From the NCBI GenBank assembly GCA_028583685.1, contig JAMXIF010001194.1, positions 19,863,934 through 19,927,933 on the forward strand: 64,000 nt of DNA, read 5' to 3'. The position numbers were made by a program, and so were the translations under genes. A model generated the notes under the pieces. It saw only the letters and a list, made by a program, of their open reading frames with translations. It was not told where the DNA came from and searched no databases. Below, in pieces: positions 1 through 10,339 of this stretch (position 1 is its first letter; each line of letters opens with the position of its first letter). Origin of the DNA: Petaurus breviceps papuanus (lineage: Eukaryota > Chordata > Mammalia > Diprotodontia > Petauridae).

Positions 1-380
1 AAACTGCTGATCACATGTAATGGTCACAAGCAATGCCATTCATAGCATGGAGAATGACAGACACTCAGAGACATCTGAGACCACAGTAACCATCTAGTTT
101 CATGTACTGCCTGAATAAGAACCCCTCCTACACAAAGATACCTTCCCCATTTCCCTGAACAGGTGTGGAGCTAGGATATACTTAATGCATTCCCTGACCT
201 TTTCACTTTGTGGCTCTATTTTATTGAACTTTTTTCCTTCCCTTTTTTCCCTTTGCTACAAAGGATTGATTTCTAGGAAAGGAAAAAGGAAGTTACAATT
301 TCCTAAGTAACTGATATATTTTTAAAAAGCAGTAAATATTACTTAATTTCAAAATTTAATATTTTTTTTAAAACCCTCTC

Positions 381-650
381 TTTCGACATTCCCAGCAAGT
401 GGTCTTCCAGCCTTTGCCTAAAGACCTCAAATGAGGAGGAAGCCATTGCCTCCCAATGCAGCTCATTCCGCTCTGTGAGAGTTGTAATTGTTTATAAGTT
501 TTCCTTTCTTCATGCTTAAATCTCTACAGTGTCCACCCATAGCTCCCAATTCTTTCCTCTGGAGTTGAGCCAAGTAAGTCAAATCCCTCCTTCACAGGGT
601 AATCCTACTACTAGAAGACAGCTATTATGTCTTCCTTGTATCACTTTCTG
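381..650 (-). mobile_element. CR1/L3 LINE 3' UTR fragment, antisense
   Basis: Matches, from memory, the antisense of the mammalian/avian CR1-L3 3' end: a phrase like CCAGCCTTTGCCTAAAGACC, then the block on colinear insertion of a small basic tract and ATCCCTCCTTCACA. The first 380 bases of the window before it show nothing recognisable. Confidence 0.6.
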
Positions 651-654
651 CCTT

Positions 655-800
655 GTATTATAGTTATTCATGGATAAGTCATCCCAACTACTGGATGGAA
701 ACAGGTACAGGATTTATTTACCTTGTGCCCATCATAAGGCCTAATCCATGGTCCTGGACAGAGTAGGAACTCAGTAAAGGCTTGTTCAATGAGTGAATTA
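655..800 (+). mobile_element. L2/MIR-type 3' tail fragment
   Basis: Weak match to the shared L2/MIR 3' tail, with a GGAACTCAGTAAAGGCTTG-like ending before 800. Probably old. Confidence 0.4.
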
Positions 801-844
801 CTGAGTTTTTTGAATCCGAGAATTGCAGAAATAGGCTGTTTCAA

Positions 845-965
845 AACAAAGTATTTATGAAGTGCTTATTGTATACAGATAACAGTGCTAGGGGAGATCC
901 GAAGTCTAAGTAAGACATAGTCTCTACCCTCAAGGATTGTACAGAATGCACAGGCTATGACAGTG
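845..965 (-). mobile_element. L2 3' tail fragment, antisense
   Basis: Contains degraded antisense tail motifs: TATTTATGAAGTGCTTATTG, CAGTGCTAGG and CTACCCTCAAGGA. Confidence 0.5.
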
Positions 966-1145
966 ACACCACTATTATACATAAGTATTAAGAGGGTTGG
1001 GAGCAAAGTGTTCTATGAGGTTTAAGCTGTGTTTGGGTACTTATTTGGAGGAGTGGCCTGCTTGACTTGGAGAAAGTAGCAACTGATCCTAATTTTTAGT
1101 GACTCCTGCCCACAAGACACTGTCTGAAAGGGATCATAATTTTTT

Positions 1146-1285
1146 TTTGCCTTTTGGAGGGCAATTGGGGTTAAGTGATTTGCCCAAGGTCACATGGCTA
1201 GTTTTTGTGTTAAGAGTCTGAGGCCAGATCTGAACTCAGGTTCCAGGCCAGTGCTGTATTCACTGTGCCACCTAGCCACCCCAAG
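1146..1285 (-). mobile_element. WSINE-type SINE, antisense
   Basis: Starts with a poly-T tail, then GGTTAAGTGATTTGCCCAAG and ends GTGCCACCTAGCCACCCC, the reverse complement of the marsupial SINE head. Target-site repeats CATAATTTTTT flank it (1135-1145 and 1286-1296). Confidence 0.85.
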
Positions 1286-1356
1286 CATAATTTTTTAAGG
1301 GTTAGGATCTATTGTCTTTCCTGTCTGTTGAACTTTCAGCAGATCCTGCCTTATCA

Positions 1357-2012
1357 TGTACTCTCCAGTTCAGCCAAACTGGCCTTCTTCTCCCAGGACT
1401 TTCTACCTCTCATTTCCATGAGGCTATTCCTCATTCCCATGATGCTTAGAATGCATGCCTTCCTTGCCTCTCTGCATCTTAGAATCCCTAGCCATATCAA
1501 AGCTCAACTCAAGCTCCATGAGGCAGCTAGGTGGCACAGTGGATAGACCACAGGAAGATCTGAGTTCAAATCCTGCCTTAGGAACTAGCTATGTGACCCT
1601 AGGCAAGTCACTTAAAAGAAACTCTGCCTCAGTTTCCTCATCTATCAAATGGGGATAATAGCATCTACCTCTCAGGGCTATTGTGAGAATCAAATGAAAT
1701 AATCTTTCTAAAGCACCTAGCAAGCCTTAAGTTATTATATAAATGCTAGCTGTTATGATGATGATGAAAATGACCTTCATGAGGCCTTTTCTGATCTCTC
1801 TAGCTACTAACTCTTCTTCCATACCAAAATCACTTTGCATATACATTATTTTTTAATTCGCTTAGATATGTAATCATTCTCCTCTTCTCCCCAAAACATA
1901 AGATCCTTGGGGACTCCTGTTCCTTTATATCTTTGTATTTCATTACCTAATCCAGCTTGGAACATAAAGATGTTAATAAATACTTGTTTAATGACTGAAC
2001 GAGTTCTAGCTC
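1357..2012 (+). mobile_element. L2 LINE 3' end split by a MIR/THER SINE
   Basis: 1357-1518 and about 1766-2012 are the C-terminal coding and 3' UTR part of an L2-clade LINE (CAGCCAAACTGGCCTTCTTC; ending near TTAATAAATACTTGTTTAAT). The SINE at 1519-1765 interrupts it. Confidence 0.6.
1519..1765 (+). mobile_element. MIR/THER-type SINE, near full length
   Basis: Shows the tRNA-like head GAGGCAGCTAGGTGGCACAG, B-box GAGTTCAAATCC, the CORE segment CCTCAGTTTCCTCATCTATC and the long 3' part with CTATTGTGAGAATCAAATGA. Inserted within the L2 fragment around it. Confidence 0.75.
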
Positions 2013-2073
2013 AGCACCATGCTTCACAAATGTTTATGAATGTTACTATTATCTTTAATATTACATCATTTTA

Positions 2074-2237
2074 GCGGTGACTAGGTGGCACAGTGAATAG
2101 AGTACCGGCCCTGGAGTCGGGAGGACCTGAGTTCAAATCCAGCCTCAGACACTTAACACAAAAACTAGCTGTGTGACCTTGGGCAAGTCACTTAACCCCA
2201 ATTGCCCTAACGTCCCCCCTCCAAAAAGCAAAAATAT
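2074..2237 (+). mobile_element. WSINE-type SINE with clear target-site duplication
   Basis: Complete short SINE from GGTGACTAGGTGGCACAGTG to CCTCCAAAAAGCAAAAA. Perfect 16-base direct repeats ATATTACATCATTTTA at 2058-2073 and 2238-2253 mark its insertion and show that it is fairly young. Confidence 0.92.
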
Positions 2238-2257
2238 ATATTACATCATTTTAAAAC

Positions 2258-2450
2258 ATTAAAGGTTTATTAAAGCACTTTCTTCACAATAGTCCTGTGA
2301 GATAAGTAATGTGAATGGCAATAACCCATTTTACAGATGAAGAAACTAAGGTACAGAGGTCAAGAGATGGGCTTGCAGTTATACTAATAAGCACAGAGTT
2401 AAGGTTTGATTTAATTCTTGACTCCAGTTCCCAGTTTCCTTCTACCTCAT
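2258..2450 (-). mobile_element. MIR-like SINE, antisense, degraded
   Basis: Contains CATTTTACAGATGAAGAAAC, the antisense CORE signature, preceded by CCTGTGAGATAAGTA-like sequence. Ends lost. Confidence 0.55.
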
Positions 2451-2663
2451 TGTTGCTAGCCCTTATTCATGATGAATAGAGTATGTTAGGGGAGGCTAGG
2501 TGGTGCAGTGATTAGAGAGAGCACTGTCCCTGGAGTCAGGAGGACCTGAGTTGAAATCCGGCCTCAGACACTTAACACTTTCTAGCCATGTGACCTTGGG
2601 CAAGTCACTTAACCTCAATTGCCCTGCCTTTCCCCACTCCAAAAAGCAAAAAAGAAAGGAGGG

Positions 2664-2828
2664 AGGGGGGAAGGAAGGAAGGAAGGAAGGAAGGAAGGAA
2701 GGAAGGAAGGAAGGNNNNNNNNNNNNNNNNNNNNNNNNNNNNNNNNNNNNNNNNNNNNNNNNNNNNNNNNNNNNNNNNNNNNNNNNNNNNNNNNNNNNNN
2801 NNNNNNNNNNNNNNGGGAGGGAGGGAGG
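2664..2828 (+). repeat. (GGAA)n / (GGGA)n microsatellite
   Basis: Uninterrupted GGAA units up to 2714 and GGGA-type units from 2815, with the gap between them. True length is unknown because the gap is a fixed 100 N. Confidence 0.9.
2715..2814. other. Assembly gap, 100 N
   Basis: Exactly 100 ambiguous bases inside the microsatellite, a conventional placeholder for a gap of unknown length. Confidence 0.98.
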
Positions 2829-2839
2829 GAGTATGTTAG

Positions 2840-4130
2840 ATCCTAGGCCCATATTCCTACTTAGAGTCTTACAGCTATTGTTTCACTCAGTTCCTCCCAA
2901 CCATCCTTCCTACAGGCTGTCTAAAAACTAGAAGATGCCTCAGTTGGCAGACTTAGCTAGTCTTAGCCAGTCAGAACCACTGACAAGTCCAAATTAGAGG
3001 AAGCATGTAAAGAAAGGCAACCTGCATTACTTTCAACTGTATTCAAAAAATGAAACTGTTAACAAAGTGTTTGCCTAGTAGAGATGTTAGGGAGAACAGA
3101 TTGAATAAGAAAAGAATGATTCAGAAAGTCACTTGTATTATGATAATGGGTGTTTAAAATGCTCAGAAGAAGTTTGGGAGTTATTTAAGCTTCTACATTT
3201 TCTTCTTTAATGTGTTTAATCTAGAAATTGTTGGCTAAGTAATGAGAAATTACCCCATCCCCTATCTGCATTATTTATTCAATTCAGAATTAAGAGCTTG
3301 AATGAAAGAGGTTTGTACCTACAATTGAGTCCTGAAGATGTGTGTGGCTGACTCAAAAGAAGCTATAAAACCTTGGTCTTAATCAACTGGCTTCTATCTT
3401 CCAGGAGAGCAGCCCCCTCACCACCCCCAGGCTTAGTTTGGCAGGTCACTGTATGTACTTTTTTTGGTTGTTTTTTTTTAAACACCTCTTCCCCTACAGA
3501 CATTATCAGTACAAACTGCTTAAAGAGAAAAATTTATCTTATAGGTGACAATGGGGCCCAATCGTTATTTCTCCTTCTCTTCCCGATAACATCATCAAAT
3601 TATGCTCCTTTGATTTTTTTGGAAGCTACTATTTTAGATAACCAAAGGGTACCTGCTGTTCCCACATTAATGCAATCTACAAGACATCTTTCTGTTTCAC
3701 TGGCAAACCACTCTTGTTCCACAGACACCAGGAACTGCTAATTAACTCTCCATTATGATTTTTAGCAAAGTAAAGCAATATGACATAATTCAATTAAAAT
3801 GACAAAAGGCGTTTTCGCCTTGACATATGTTCCCCCCTGTGTTTTCTCCTGGAAGCCAATGCTGCCAAGCAGGGGCCCCACTTCTGCTCACTTCAGCAGG
3901 GAGAGCATGTCCACCATGATGCAAGCATGCCCCAATCCCATCCCATAAAGCAGGCACCCTACATCAGGATATCCAAGATGCTCTGTTTGTATCCCAGGGG
4001 TAGATGGGGCTAAGTTTCTCTTGAGCAAACCTAGGAGTCTTCTTTTTTCCTCCTGTGGAAAGGATGCTTATTATTAAGGGTCAGACTATATTGGTTAAAT
4101 TATCAATCATTCAATTCAGATAAATATGTC
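2840..4130. other. Repeat-poor intergenic stretch, possible conserved noncoding DNA
   Basis: The longest stretch in the intergenic half without a recognised repeat. It has clusters of homeodomain-like AATTA/TAAT and HMG-like ACAAAG words, and a perfect hairpin AAGGCG-TTTT-CGCCTT near 3806. No convincing exon is seen: open frames here have no family resemblance. Confidence 0.35.
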
Positions 4131-4135
4131 TTTAT

Positions 4136-4300
4136 CATAGATCATAGCTTTAGAGCAAGAAGAGAACTTTTGAGACCATGTGAAAGATCCCCGCATTTTA
4201 CAGATGAGGAAGCTAAGACCCACAGATGTTAAGATACCCATGGTTACACCTTTAGTAAGAGAGGCAAGATTTAAACCTAGGTTTGCTTAGTCCAAATGGA
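4136..4300 (-). mobile_element. MIR-like fragment, antisense
   Basis: Contains CATTTTACAGATGAGGAAGC and GATTTAAACCTAGG-type sequence, the antisense of the SINE CORE and B-box region. Confidence 0.55.
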
Positions 4301-4384
4301 ATGTTTTCTCCTTTAATTGCCAGGCACTCTGCCTGCCCTCAAGAAGCTTACATTCTACAGGATTACAGTGAGAATTTGTTTGTT

Positions 4385-4610
4385 TGGGGGAATTGTATTC
4401 AGTTCTGAGTAGCACATTTTAGGAAGGACATTAGTCAGGTAAAGCATGCCCCAGGAGAGGGTCTAAACGGCAAGAGTTACTAGAGACTCAGTCAAACAAG
4501 GACAGAATGAAGCAACTTGGAATATTTAGTCGGGGCAAGAAAAGATGGAGGGAATGTGATACTTTGATAAATCTGGCAATTCATTGGTGTGGTTGCCCCT
4601 TCCAACAATG
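4385..4610 (+). mobile_element. CR1/L3 3' UTR fragment
   Basis: Sense match to the CR1/L3 3' part: TTCAGTTCTGAGTAGCACAT, TTTAGGAAGGACATTAGTCA, then a GGAATATTTAG-like block. Degraded. Confidence 0.55.
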
Positions 4611-4619
4611 CAGATCATA

Positions 4620-4735
4620 AAACTTCCAATTTAATTTTTTTTAATGGAGGAGGAAATTGAGGCTAGCAGAGATTGTGGCTTGCCCATCATGGACTACAGC
4701 TGATAAGATCCAGAACTGAAATTTGAATCCAGGTT
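4620..4735 (-). mobile_element. MIR-like fragment, antisense
   Basis: GGAGGAAATTGAGGCTAGCA and GAATCCAGGTTTGC resemble the antisense SINE CORE/B-box. Short and diverged. Confidence 0.4.
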
Positions 4736-4756
4736 TGCACATGTAAATACCAAACT

Positions 4757-4913
4757 TGGGCAGCTATGTGGCTCAGTGAATAGAGGACTGGCCCTGGAGT
4801 CAGGAGGACCTGAGTTCAAATTTGGATTCAGACACTTGACACTTACTAGCTGTGTGACCTTGTGCAAGTCACTTAACCCCAATTGGCTTGCCTTCCCCCC
4901 TCCAAAAAAAAAC
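4757..4913 (+). mobile_element. WSINE-type SINE
   Basis: Full-length short SINE: GGGCAGCTATGTGGCTCAGT, GGAGTCAGGAGGACCTGAGT, ending CCCCCCTCCAAAAAAAAA. Confidence 0.9.
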
Positions 4914-5374
4914 CAACTTAAATGCCAAAACCTTTCCATTACTCCCTTGGAAGTAATGAGCATACTCCCCTGGAGCAATGAAAGTATTACTTGTATTACC
5001 AACCTCTCCTATGAGAAAAGTGCTTTGGTTTTAATGTGAATTACGATTACTATTGTCATCCTGTACCATTCTTGTCCATATCTTTCCACAACTACCTTTC
5101 CCCCTCTCCTGTACTCTTCTCCCCTCCTCCTCTCCCCTCCCAAGGTCAATCCAATCCAACAAGCTTTAGGCCTCCCTCTGGTTCTTAATATCCCAGGCTA
5201 CAGTACATCAGTTGGGATATGCACCAGTTGGCTCTCCTTCTTGCTACATGACTGGCCAACTTTCTAAATCTCCATGTCCTCTTCTGCTAAAGTCATTGTT
5301 TTATAGCAATTAATATGATACAATCTGTAAATATAGCATTGAGATCCCTTCCAACCATTGCCAAGGAGTCTTTA

Positions 5375-6005
5375 CACTAGGTTCAAGGAATAAAGGACAA
5401 AAGGAGAAGTAAAGAATTTACCTTCTACTAGGGGGTATGACATATACACAGGAAAATCAATATAAGGAGACAGAAGGGAGCTCCAATGACTGGGGGGATG
5501 AAGAGAGATTCCTCATAGGAGATGGAACCTGAACTAAATCTTGAAGGAAGTTAAGTCTTCTGCGAGGTTGAGGTGAAGAAGAGGCAAGCACATGGAGATG
5601 GGAACTAGCATGGTGAGTTCCAGCAAAAAGCTAGCTGATCAAGTTAACTAGAACATAGAATGCGTGGAAGGCATTGAAAAAGTGAAATATGGCTGGAAAT
5701 GTAAGGTTGAGCCAGATTGTGAAGGATTAAATGCTAGGCTGGGATATTTGTCTCATCCTAGAGACTATAGGAAACTACTGGTGTTTTTTGAGCATTAGAG
5801 TGACCTATGCCTTTGGAAGATTATTTTGGCAGCTGTGCTGGAATGGGATTGGAGAGAGGAGAGAGATACCTACTTAGAAGACCTTTAATAGTAGCCCAGG
5901 AAAGAGGTAATGAGTGACTGAATTGGGTGGTAGCTCTGTGGGTAAAGAGAAGGGGATAGAAGATGTGAGAGAAGTTCTAAATTTGGAGGGAGGTCCAAGC
6001 CTCAT
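5375..6005 (-). mobile_element. L2 LINE 3' part, antisense
   Basis: Antisense L2 features in order: TACCTTCTACTAGGGGGT, a GAACTAAATCTTGAAGGAAG block, TTGTGAAGGATTAAATGCTA and ATTTTGGCAGCTGTGCTGGA. Degraded; the shared tail is mostly lost. Confidence 0.6.
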
Positions 6006-6119
6006 TTTAACATCAGAGCAGCTATATGCTAGATTAGGGTGCTAGAGGGAAGGATTTGTAATATCCCTAACTATAACCATTGCTACTACCTCTCCCTCTC
6101 CCCAGAGCTTTACACCATC

Positions 6120-6740
6120 TCTTCTGCTTCCTTACTTGAAAGCTGCCAGGGAAGAGAAAGAGATTTTATACGTTCAAGCCTTTTGTATATACATTGAATC
6201 TAGGTTTAGCAGCCAATTAAAAGTTGCTGGGTTGTTGTTGTTGTTTAAATCAACACACATTAAGCCAACAGGAAATAGAAAGCTTGTGCAAGCTTTGAAG
6301 CAGGGAGGGAAAGGAGCCATCCATCACACATAGGTGTGTGCTAGAACAAGTTCAAATGGCTTAGCAAAGCCAATCGTTGTATTTTCAGCGTGAGCATTTT
6401 TGTCTTGACATCAACAAAGCTATAAATCATGGCACAATTTATTGTTTTGTCAATTGTTTAGACTTAACAAAGTGATGGAGAAACGTCAATAATGCAGGTT
6501 AAACTTAAAGGTGTGCCCTGTGTTCATTTTTTTTTCTTGGAGAGCCAGTTGTTTGACATTTCTCAGCATATCTTGGAAGTAGACTCACCAAGCCTCCATC
6601 CAGGCAGGGCATGTTGTGCACATACTCAGGATTGGAACACTGGCATTGGCCAGACCCACTGTTACATTTTCCTACAGAGAAGACTCACTGGGTAGAAAAG
6701 AGAGGGATATAGTTAATAAATGAGTGCTATGTTTTTTTAA
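6120..6740. other. Repeat-free stretch, possible conserved noncoding DNA
   Basis: No repeat recognised. Dense HMG/SOX-like words, including AACAAAG, ACAATTTATTGT (an ACAAT/ATTGT inverted pair), GTCAATTGTTT and TTAACAAAG within about 70 bases near 6410-6475. Function is not shown. Confidence 0.3.
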
Positions 6741-7319
6741 ATTATTGGTCAAAATTATTAGTGTTCTTTAAAAGATCATCAAAACTAGAGACAATCTGCA
6801 TCTTAATCACAGCCCCTACCCTTGAGGTGACTGTGATTCTGATAGATAGGATGTCATTCTGCTGGGAACTCAATGATTTTCCCATTTCCTGATGCTCAGC
6901 TTCATCTAGCATCTTTCCATGAGCTGATACCACCATCTGGTGTCTGTCAGAAAACTGAACCAAGTGAATGGAATCTGTAGCAGACAGGGATTTCCAATAG
7001 CTTTAAGGGTTTATGCCTCATTTAGAGCTTAGAAAATGTACCTCCCCCACTTTTTCTTGTCTTTTCTTTTTTTTCTTTTTTGCAAAAATGACCCTGTACC
7101 AGCCCAATCACCTGCCCATTTAAAGGTAGATGGATATATATGTATTCGTGTGTGTATTATGTACTTCTGTATATGTCTAATTTATATTTTATGCATGCAT
7201 GTATATCATTTCTATCACACATGCCTTTTGCTTTCGCTGTCCTTGGAACTTATTCTGTTATTTCCTAAATTTAAACCTTTGATCGAAAAGATCCTTGATG
7301 ACTTTTTTCAACATTTTTA

Positions 7320-7415
7320 TCTATCTTTGTCAATCGGTCAACAAGCATTTTTCAAGGGTTTACTGTGTGCTAGGTACTGTGATAGGTGCAGAGGTTAAAA
7401 AGACAAAAATATCTC
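7320..7415 (-). mobile_element. L2 3' tail fragment, antisense
   Basis: GGTCAACAAGCATTTTTCAA, TTTACTGTGTGCTAGGTACT: antisense of the L2/MIR terminal tail. Confidence 0.6.
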
Positions 7416-7655
7416 AGCAATACAATGATCCAAGACAATTCCAAAGGACATATGATGAAAAATTCTATCCACCTCCAGAGAAAGAACTGATGGAGTCTGA
7501 ATGCAGATCAAAGTATACTTTTTTAAACTTTTTTTCTTGTTTGTTTTTGGTCTATGTTTTCTTTCACAACATGGCTAATATGGAAATATGATTTGCATGG
7601 CTGCACATGTATAATCTATATCAAATTGCCTGCCTTCTCAAGTATGTTATTACTA
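7415..7655 (+). mobile_element. L1-type 3' UTR fragment
   Basis: Contains CACCTCCAGAGAAAGAACTG, ATGGAGTCTGAATGCAGATC and TTTCTTTCACAACATGGCTA, which I recall from the 3' end of marsupial L1 copies. Confidence 0.6.
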
Positions 7656-7684
7656 TTATTGTCATAGATGTATACTAAGGATCA

Positions 7685-7850
7685 TAGAAACAAAGCTGAA
7701 AGGGATACCAGAAGTCCTCAGCCTAATTCTCTCATTTTGTAGATGAAGAAACTGAGGTCCATAGAGGTTAAGTGACTTTGCCAAGGTCATATAAGTAGGA
7801 AGTAGCAAAGCCAGAAGTTTAACTGAGGTCTTCTGACTCCAAATCTAATG
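7685..7850 (-). mobile_element. MIR-like SINE, antisense
   Basis: TTTTGTAGATGAAGAAACTG, GGTTAAGTGACTTTGCCAAG, then a CTTCTGACTCCAAATCTAAT end. Confidence 0.65.
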
Positions 7851-7969
7851 TTGCTGTTGTTGCTTTCATTTTACAAAATTGCATCTTCATTTACCTTTTT
7901 ATGGATCCCACCATGATTTCTGGAGCCTCATTCAGAATTCTTGCAAAGGACTCTATGTCTCACCTAACC

Positions 7970-8180
7970 TGCACCGCATTTGGGGTTTTCTTGGCATGGA
8001 TACTGGAGTAGTTTGCCATTTCCTTCTCCAGCTCATTTTACAAATGAGGAAACTAAGGCAAACAGGGTTAAGTGACTTGCCCAAAGTCACATAGCTAGTA
8101 AGTGTCTGAGGCTACATTTGAACTCAGATCTTCCTGACTACAGACTTGGCACTCCATCCGCTGTGCCAACCAGTTACCCA
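7970..8180 (-). mobile_element. MAR1-like CORE-SINE, antisense
   Basis: GGGGTTTTCTTGGCATGGAT, TTTGCCATTTCCTTCTCCAG and TTAAGTGACTTGCCCAAAGT are in the order of the marsupial MAR1 family read in reverse. Confidence 0.7.
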
Positions 8181-8359
8181 TCTCATCCAACTACTCTCCC
8201 CCAAATCCCCCATACTCCTTTTCTAGCCAGGCATTGGTGTATAAGTGTATATGTTCTTAAGCCAGGAGATCCTGGAATGTTACAAATATTAAAGGTATTT
8301 ATTCTAGTCTGGGCCCTGGGGAAGCATCAGGCCAGTGTGCTCCAGGATTGATCATGTTC

Positions 8360-8990
8360 TGGGCTTATTGTTGAGACATATAAGCCAGTTACTTTAGAAT
8401 AGCAGTCTACCCAGCCACACGTCTCTCATTGGCTGAGAGCAAAGCACCCCCACTCCTTGTTTCACCAGCCTCTGCCCCTTATTAGGTCTTCAATTTCCCC
8501 TTCTAAGGTAATACTCTACATTAAATGGCTACAGCCTAATGGGAAGCACAAAACCTAAAAATACAATAAATATGCCAATGGGGCAAGCCCTTAGGAAGGT
8601 TTTTTCTTATGAGTTTCATTAAGGCAGATTTTTCTGAAAAGCACAGCCCCCAGGAAAGAAATGAGGAGATGGGGATAGAAGAGAAACTTTTTGACTTCCA
8701 GTGGAATTGACTGGATAACCAATGTGTTAGGAGACCTCCTCAGATATGGGAAGGAAAGAAATCTTGGCTTTGGTAAATCTTTCCATAATATTTATTGAAC
8801 TCCCAAGGTTTGAGGATCCCCTGGGGAAAGGAGAGGCAACTAGAAAAAAACCAGCCACAGCCCCTGCTTACCACTGATCTTGGGAGACACACATGAAAAG
8901 AAGATAAAGACACTTTCCAACTAACAAAAAAAGTGAATGCAAATTCATATTCCATACCAACAGAGACCATAGGACTTTATTACTTCGAAG
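8360..8990. other. Repeat-free stretch
   Basis: No repeat or exon recognised. Contains an inverted CCAAT box in CTCTCATTGGCTGAGAG and a MEF2-like CTAAAAATAC. Neither establishes a regulatory role. Confidence 0.25.
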
Positions 8991-9216
8991 AGTATCAGGC
9001 TGAAACCCCTCCCCTCATTTTACAGGCATAGGAACTGAACCCTAGAAAGGGATGGTGACTTTCCAGCACTCTGTGCAGTACCAGCATGTAGTAGGCACTC
9101 AATAAATATTGGTTAATTGATTGACTTCCCTAGAGTGCTTATAGAACTTGTATTTCTGTGTGGTGTTCAGAGAAAGTTGTATTCTCTGTCTATAGTCTAC
9201 CTTTTCTGATTTATTG

Positions 9217-9625
9217 ATTTATTGCATATTATTTCCCCTCACACACTCTACAGTCCAGCTGAAGGAACCTCCCAGCTGTTCCTCACAAGTGACATTCCCT
9301 GTCATGTCTCCAATGCCCTTGCTTAGACCATCCCCATGTCTGGAATGCATTCCCTCTTTGCCTTTAGAATTCCTAGTTTCCTTCAAAGCTCTAGTGGAAC
9401 TCTACATACTCCATAAAGTTGGCCTTAAAAAACCCCAGCATCTACTGCCTTGTCCTTAAATTTGCCTTGCTTTTATTTCTGATATATCTGGTATCTGTTT
9501 ATATGTGTACATGTTATTTTCCCTCAATAAAATGTAAGCTTCTTTAGAGCAAGTATTATTTCATTTTTGTCTTTGTGTCCTCAATGCCTGATGCACAGTA
9601 GGCATTTAATGAAAGCTTAAGGATC
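9217..9625 (+). mobile_element. L2 LINE 3' end
   Basis: CACACTCTACAGTCCAGCTG, TCTGGAATGCATTCCCTCTT and CTTCAAAGCTCTAGTGGAAC mark the ORF end, followed by the 3' UTR and a GCACAGTAGGCATTTAATGA tail. A separate L2 tail scrap lies at about 9062-9125. Confidence 0.7.
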
Positions 9626-9801
9626 AAATGGCTGAAAAGTGTGATGAACTTGAGTCCTGGGTTACATATGAGTGATTTAATAATAGATAAATTCATGAAT
9701 GGTCAGCCTTTAATTGTAATAGGTTACAATTATTATGTAATGTGTACCACCCAATGCAAGAGGGCATTCTGGAATATTTACTAATCTCATTGTTCATCTC
9801 T

Positions 9802-9848
9802 GAGACTTAAGAGTCTCAGACTTAAGAGTCTGAGACTTAAGAGTCTTA
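9802..9848 (+). repeat. Three-unit minisatellite, about 15-16 bp unit
   Basis: GAGACTTAAGAGTCT is repeated three times in a row with single-base linkers. Each unit is partly self-complementary (GACT/AGTC ends around TTAAG). Confidence 0.85.
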
Positions 9849-9904
9849 ACAGCTGATTGTCAATCATCCTTTGACTCTACCACTTTGGGGGAAGGTATAG
9901 GCAG

Positions 9905-10155
9905 TTACATGTTGCAGTAGATGAGTGCAGGACCTGGAATTAGGAAGAGCTGAGTGCAAATCCATCCTCAGATGCTTCCCAGTTATGTATCCCTGGGCAA
10001 GTCACTTAAACCTGTTTGCCTCAATTTCCTTATCAGTAAAATGAGAATAATAATAGCATCTACTTCCCAGGATTATTGTGAAGACCAAATGAAAATAGTA
10101 ATTGTGAAGCACAATGCCTGCAACAGAGTTATGATCATTATTATTATTATTAGGT
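9905..10155 (+). mobile_element. MIR/THER-type SINE
   Basis: TGGGCAAGTCACTTAAACCT, CCTCAATTTCCTTATCAGTA and GGATTATTGTGAAGACCAAA appear in order, with an ATTATTATTATTATTA end. Confidence 0.7.
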
Positions 10156-10339
10156 TCTTACAAGGTTCAAGGGGGTGTGTTTGTGTTCTGTGATCAGATC
10201 TCCCATCTTGAGAGTAGGGGGAGGGTAGAAATCATCCTATTGGATATGACTGCACTACTATGGGGGTAGTTGCCTCCATCTCTGCAGGCTTCATCATTTC
10301 CATTTTAAAGATGAAGAAGCAAATGAGACTATCTCCCTC

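Larger units (their letters stand above)
2490..2828 (+). mobile_element. WSINE-type SINE with expanded GGAA tail and assembly gap
   Basis: The SINE body runs to about 2660 and passes directly into (GGAA)n, then a 100-base N gap, then (GGGA)n. Direct repeats GAGTATGTTAG at 2479-2489 and 2829-2839 bracket the whole unit, so the microsatellite grew from the SINE tail after insertion. Confidence 0.9.

Noticed and set aside
2074-2237. tRNA genes
   Set aside because: A-box and B-box-like words occur in the SINEs, but none has a complete cloverleaf or an acceptor stem.
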